Shown in pieces: positions 61,554 through 64,000 of a DNA stretch of 64,000 nucleotides (its first letter is position 1; each line of letters starts with the position of its first letter). This DNA comes from an uncultured Myxococcales bacterium. Its GTDB lineage: Bacteria; Myxococcota_A; Polyangia; Polyangiales; Polyangiaceae. The translations under genes were made by a program, and so were the position numbers. Below the pieces are notes generated by a model. It was not told the DNA's origin, made no database searches, and worked only from the letters and a program-made list of their open reading frames with translations. The stretch spans positions 1 to 64,000 of the forward strand of contig CALFEQ010000036.1 of NCBI GenBank assembly GCA_937949945.1, given 5' to 3'.

Positions 61554-63038
61554 GTGGCCCTGAAAGTCGTCCCCGCCAAGTGCCCGACGTGCGGCGCGAA
61601 CCTTCCCGTGCCGCCCGGCGCGAACCAGGTCACGTGCCGCTACTGCCAGAACGTGATCCACATCGAGCACAAGAAGCCCCCGCCGAACGTCCAGCCGTTC
61701 GGCATGCCGGGCTACGTGCCGTCGACGACGCTCTACATCGATCCTGCGGCAGCCGCGAGGGCCGGCAAGGTGGCCACGTCGGTCATCTTGGTCACGACCA
61801 TCCTGCCCATTCTGATCCCCATCCTGATCTTCGCCGTGCCGAAGATCACGAAGGTCCTGAAGAGCAGCATCAGGCCCTTCCCCGCGTCGTGCTCGATCAA
61901 CGAGGAGATCGTCCTTTCGGGCAACTACGAGGGCACCGGACCGCTCATCGCCGACGCCAACCACAACTGCAAGATCCGGATCAAGAACGCGAAGCTGAAG
62001 GGCACGACGCTCCTCAAGACGAGCGCGTCGAACATCTCCCTCACGCTCGAGAACGTCACCATCGAGACGACCGACGCGATGGTGAAGGCGGGCAGCAACC
62101 TCAAGGTGAAGCTCCACAAGAGCACGCTCACCTCCGCAGGGCCGGTGTTCGAGAGCGACTCGAGCCTCGAATTGGAGGAGGTCGAGGGATCGACGATCGA
62201 GAGCAAGGAAGGCATCGCCATTCGAGGGCGGCACAACCTCAAGATCAACGTCGGGGAGTCGAAGATCCGCGGCAAGAAGGCCGCGATCGACAGCGACTCC
62301 AGCCTCACGCTCTCGATGAAGAGGAACACGGAGATCACCGCGAGCGACGGCCCGGCGATCAAGACCTCCTCGAACTTCAAGCTCGACGCGAACGGCGGGA
62401 AGATCGAGGGAGCGGACGAGGCGATCGTCGCCTCGTCGAGCCTGAAGCTGAACGCGACCGGGCTCACGATCGCCGCCAAGCGGACCGCGCTCAAGGTCGA
62501 ATCGGGCGCCCAGATCGACTTCAGCGACGGCTCGATCTCCTCGGCGAGCGAGGCCGCGATCGAGAGCACGAGCGGGACGAAGATCGACCTGTCGAACGCC
62601 AAGGTCACCGGCGCCGACGTCGCCATCAAGACGGGGAGCGGTCTGAAGCTCACGGCCGAGAAGAAGACGCAGATCGTGTCGACCTCCGGAGTCGGGATCG
62701 CCGGCTCGGGCGAGCTGACGCTCGACGACTCCACCGTCGAGAGCGCTGCGTTCGCGATGCAGCTCGGCGTGAACAGCAAGGTCAAGCTCCACCGCGGCGC
62801 ACGCCTCGCCGGCAAGAACGGCGGCATCGAGGCCCAGACCAACTTCCAGATCGACGGCACCGGCGCCACGATCGACGGAGGCAGCGGCCCCGGCCTCGCG
62901 ACCAACATCAACGCGCGGATCTCGTTCAAGCAGGGCACGCTGAAAGGGAACCCGGCCATCCAGGCGAGCCGCAAGCCGCTCGACCTGACGCTGGAAGGGA
63001 CCTCGGTCGTCGGCGGGCAGCGGATAGGGACGTACTGA
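61554..63038 (+). CDS. Zinc-ribbon, single-TM protein with a long beta-solenoid domain
   Basis: The 494-residue protein starts at GTG 61554. It has a zinc ribbon (Cys10, Cys13, Cys28, Cys31), a Pro-rich linker, one membrane helix (about 73-98), then about fourteen repeats of 21-24 residues (unit style: A-I-x-S-x-S-x-L-x-L ... I-x-G-x). This predicts a right-handed parallel beta-helix of some 350 residues on the far side of the membrane. The zinc ribbon would be cytoplasmic. I know no named family with this order. A degenerate copy of the last repeat and stop lies 20 bp downstream (63059-63112). Confidence 0.72.
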   Translation: MALKVVPAKCPTCGANLPVPPGANQVTCRYCQNVIHIEHKKPPPNVQPFGMPGYVPSTTLYIDPAAAARAGKVATSVILVTTILPILIPILIFAVPKITKVLKSSIRPFPASCSINEEIVLSGNYEGTGPLIADANHNCKIRIKNAKLKGTTLLKTSASNISLTLENVTIETTDAMVKAGSNLKVKLHKSTLTSAGPVFESDSSLELEEVEGSTIESKEGIAIRGRHNLKINVGESKIRGKKAAIDSDSSLTLSMKRNTEITASDGPAIKTSSNFKLDANGGKIEGADEAIVASSSLKLNATGLTIAAKRTALKVESGAQIDFSDGSISSASEAAIESTSGTKIDLSNAKVTGADVAIKTGSGLKLTAEKKTQIVSTSGVGIAGSGELTLDDSTVESAAFAMQLGVNSKVKLHRGARLAGKNGGIEAQTNFQIDGTGATIDGGSGPGLATNINARISFKQGTLKGNPAIQASRKPLDLTLEGTSVVGGQRIGTY

Positions 63039-63058
63039 GCGCGCGCGAGCCGGAACGG

Positions 63059-63112
63059 TTGAAGTTGGAGGGAACGTCCGTCGTCGGCGAACGGCGGATC
63101 CCTCCGCGCTGA
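63059..63112 (+). pseudogene. Remnant of a paralogous gene's 3' end
   Basis: These 54 bp match 62985-63038, the last 17 codons and stop of the preceding gene, at 37 of 54 positions by my count. Translated in its own frame it gives LKLEGTSVVGERRIPPR and a stop, against LTLEGTSVVGGQRIGTY and a stop. In the first ten codons most differences are at third positions. It is not part of any believable gene now and looks like the tail of a deleted tandem paralogue. Confidence 0.6.
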
Positions 63113-63166
63113 TCCGCGTCATCCTCGAGCACGACGAGGCACGCCGATCTCTGCTAGGACGACGAC

Positions 63167-64000
63167 ATGGCGCTCACCGCCCCTCAGCTCTGGCTCGACG
63201 GCGCGATGGTCGAGACGCGCGCCGCCGGCGTGCCGCTCATGGGTCACGCGGCGCAGCGCGGCAGCCTCGTGTTCGACGTGGCCTCGTTCCGCACGACGGA
63301 GCGAGGGCCGGCGATCTTCCGTGCCCGCGACCACGTCGCTCGTTTCCTCCGGTCGGCCGAGGTCGTCGGGCTCGAGCTCCCGTACGACGACGAGACGCTG
63401 CTCGACGCCGCCGTGCGCGTCGTCGCGGAGAACGGGCTCGCGGAAGGTCTCGTGCGCTGGTCGGCGTTCTATGCCGTGACCGAGCCCGACCTCGTGCCTC
63501 GCTCCTTCGCGGCGCGCGTCGCCGTCGCGGCGCAGTCGCTCCAGGATCCGCCGCGGCGCGAGCCGCTCCGCGTCGCCTTCTTCGACGACGCACGCAAGGC
63601 CCCGCCGGAGGTGCTGCCGCCGGACGCGAAGGCCTCCGGTGCTTACCTCGGCCCGATGATCGCGCGGCGGCGCGCCATCGCCGCGGGCGCGGACGACGTC
63701 GTGTTGCTCGACCGCGACGGAGACATCGCGGAGGCGCCGATCGCGAACGCATTCGCCGTCGTCGACGGAGCGCTCTGGACGCCGCCGCTCGGCCGCGTCC
63801 TGCCGGGGATCACGCGGAGCACGGTCATCGCGCTCGCTCGCGCCGAGGGCATCGTCGTCCGCGAGGAGCGTCTACCTCGCGACGTCTTCGCGTCGGCCGA
63901 CGAGGCGTTCCTCACCTCGACCTCGTCGCCCGTGGCGCCGATCGGACACGTGAACGATCGTGCGCTCCGCCACGCGCCCGGCCCGATCACCTCGAAGCTC
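63167..64000 (+). CDS. Class IV aminotransferase, IlvE/DAAT-like (3' end outside window)
   Basis: 278 codons are present from ATG 63167, with the C-terminus missing. The fold-type IV pattern is clear: GHAAQRGSLVFDVASF near the start, PLP Lys155 in PPDAKASGAYL, and Glu189 in DGDIAEAPIANAFAV (pyridine nitrogen). The family includes branched-chain aminotransferase, D-amino-acid aminotransferase and aminodeoxychorismate lyase; which it is cannot be settled without the missing end. Confidence 0.85.
   Translation, partial: MALTAPQLWLDGAMVETRAAGVPLMGHAAQRGSLVFDVASFRTTERGPAIFRARDHVARFLRSAEVVGLELPYDDETLLDAAVRVVAENGLAEGLVRWSAFYAVTEPDLVPRSFAARVAVAAQSLQDPPRREPLRVAFFDDARKAPPEVLPPDAKASGAYLGPMIARRRAIAAGADDVVLLDRDGDIAEAPIANAFAVVDGALWTPPLGRVLPGITRSTVIALARAEGIVVREERLPRDVFASADEAFLTSTSSPVAPIGHVNDRALRHAPGPITSKL

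Overview
The window is very GC-rich (roughly 70%), densely coded, and uses both GTG and ATG starts. It looks like a stretch of chromosome from a myxobacterium, most likely Polyangiales (Myxococcota). The reasons are two large Ser/Thr kinases, HEAT-repeat proteins, an RCC1-repeat lipoprotein, a SUMF1-like lipoprotein, a chemosensory operon with a HEAT partner, two sigma-54-type promoters, and many small lipoproteins next to ordinary housekeeping genes. I see no rRNA, tRNA, CRISPR array, transposase, integrase or phage gene. The lineage is inferred from gene content only.

Layout. 1-5914 (minus): a Ser/Thr kinase with HEAT-like C-terminus, translationally coupled to an HD/DUF4388 protein that runs off the left edge. 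6140-8830 (minus): a P1B-type metal ATPase with a TRASH/YHS metal-binding head that has lost its catalytic motifs. 8948-9266: paired 7-bp repeat arrays and a hairpin. 9267-12607 (minus): argD-like aminotransferase, HAD phosphatase, RlmI-like methyltransferase. 12794-15548 (plus): sigma-54 promoter and outer-membrane beta-barrel protein, then lnt. 15693-16923 (minus): HU protein, YbeY. 17128-21262 (plus): glycosyltransferase, C45 hydrolase, LolA, a hypothetical protein, GNAT acetyltransferase. 21281-23907 (minus): thyA-folA-Cys-rich lipoprotein-BtuF-like operon. 24053-28382 (minus): TPR protein, second 7-bp repeat cassette, COG3014-like lipoprotein plus LpoB-like lipoprotein, VKOR-DsbA fusion. 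28569-30983 (plus): rnr. 31095-33740 (minus): small protein, RCC1 lipoprotein, DnaJ/CbpA. 33961-35091 (plus): SUMF1-like lipoprotein. 35114-35282: third repeat cassette. 35291-41068 (minus): metallophosphoesterase lipoprotein, quinone oxidoreductase, CPA2 antiporter. 41208-41618 (plus): VOC protein.

41637-51266 (minus) is a seven-gene chemosensory operon in transcription order cheY-cheA-cheW-MCP-HEAT-cheR-cheB. Every junction overlaps or abuts. The receptor is soluble, with no membrane segment, and is built as an unusually long coiled-coil hairpin. A divergent hybrid histidine kinase (51407-53437, plus) sits beside it. 53442-54373 (minus) holds two membrane-associated proteins (DUF3618-like and Holin-X-like). 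After that come a small membrane protein, rsgA, a second Ser/Thr kinase, a PpiC-type isomerase lipoprotein, a small lipoprotein behind a second sigma-54-like promoter, a five-S1-domain RNA-binding protein, a cNMP-domain diguanylate cyclase, a zinc-ribbon/beta-helix membrane protein with a decayed duplicate of its tail, and a class IV aminotransferase cut by the right edge.

Most striking are the catalytically degenerate P1B ATPase, the three similarly built heptad-repeat cassettes, and the 28-residue repeat in the soluble chemoreceptor.
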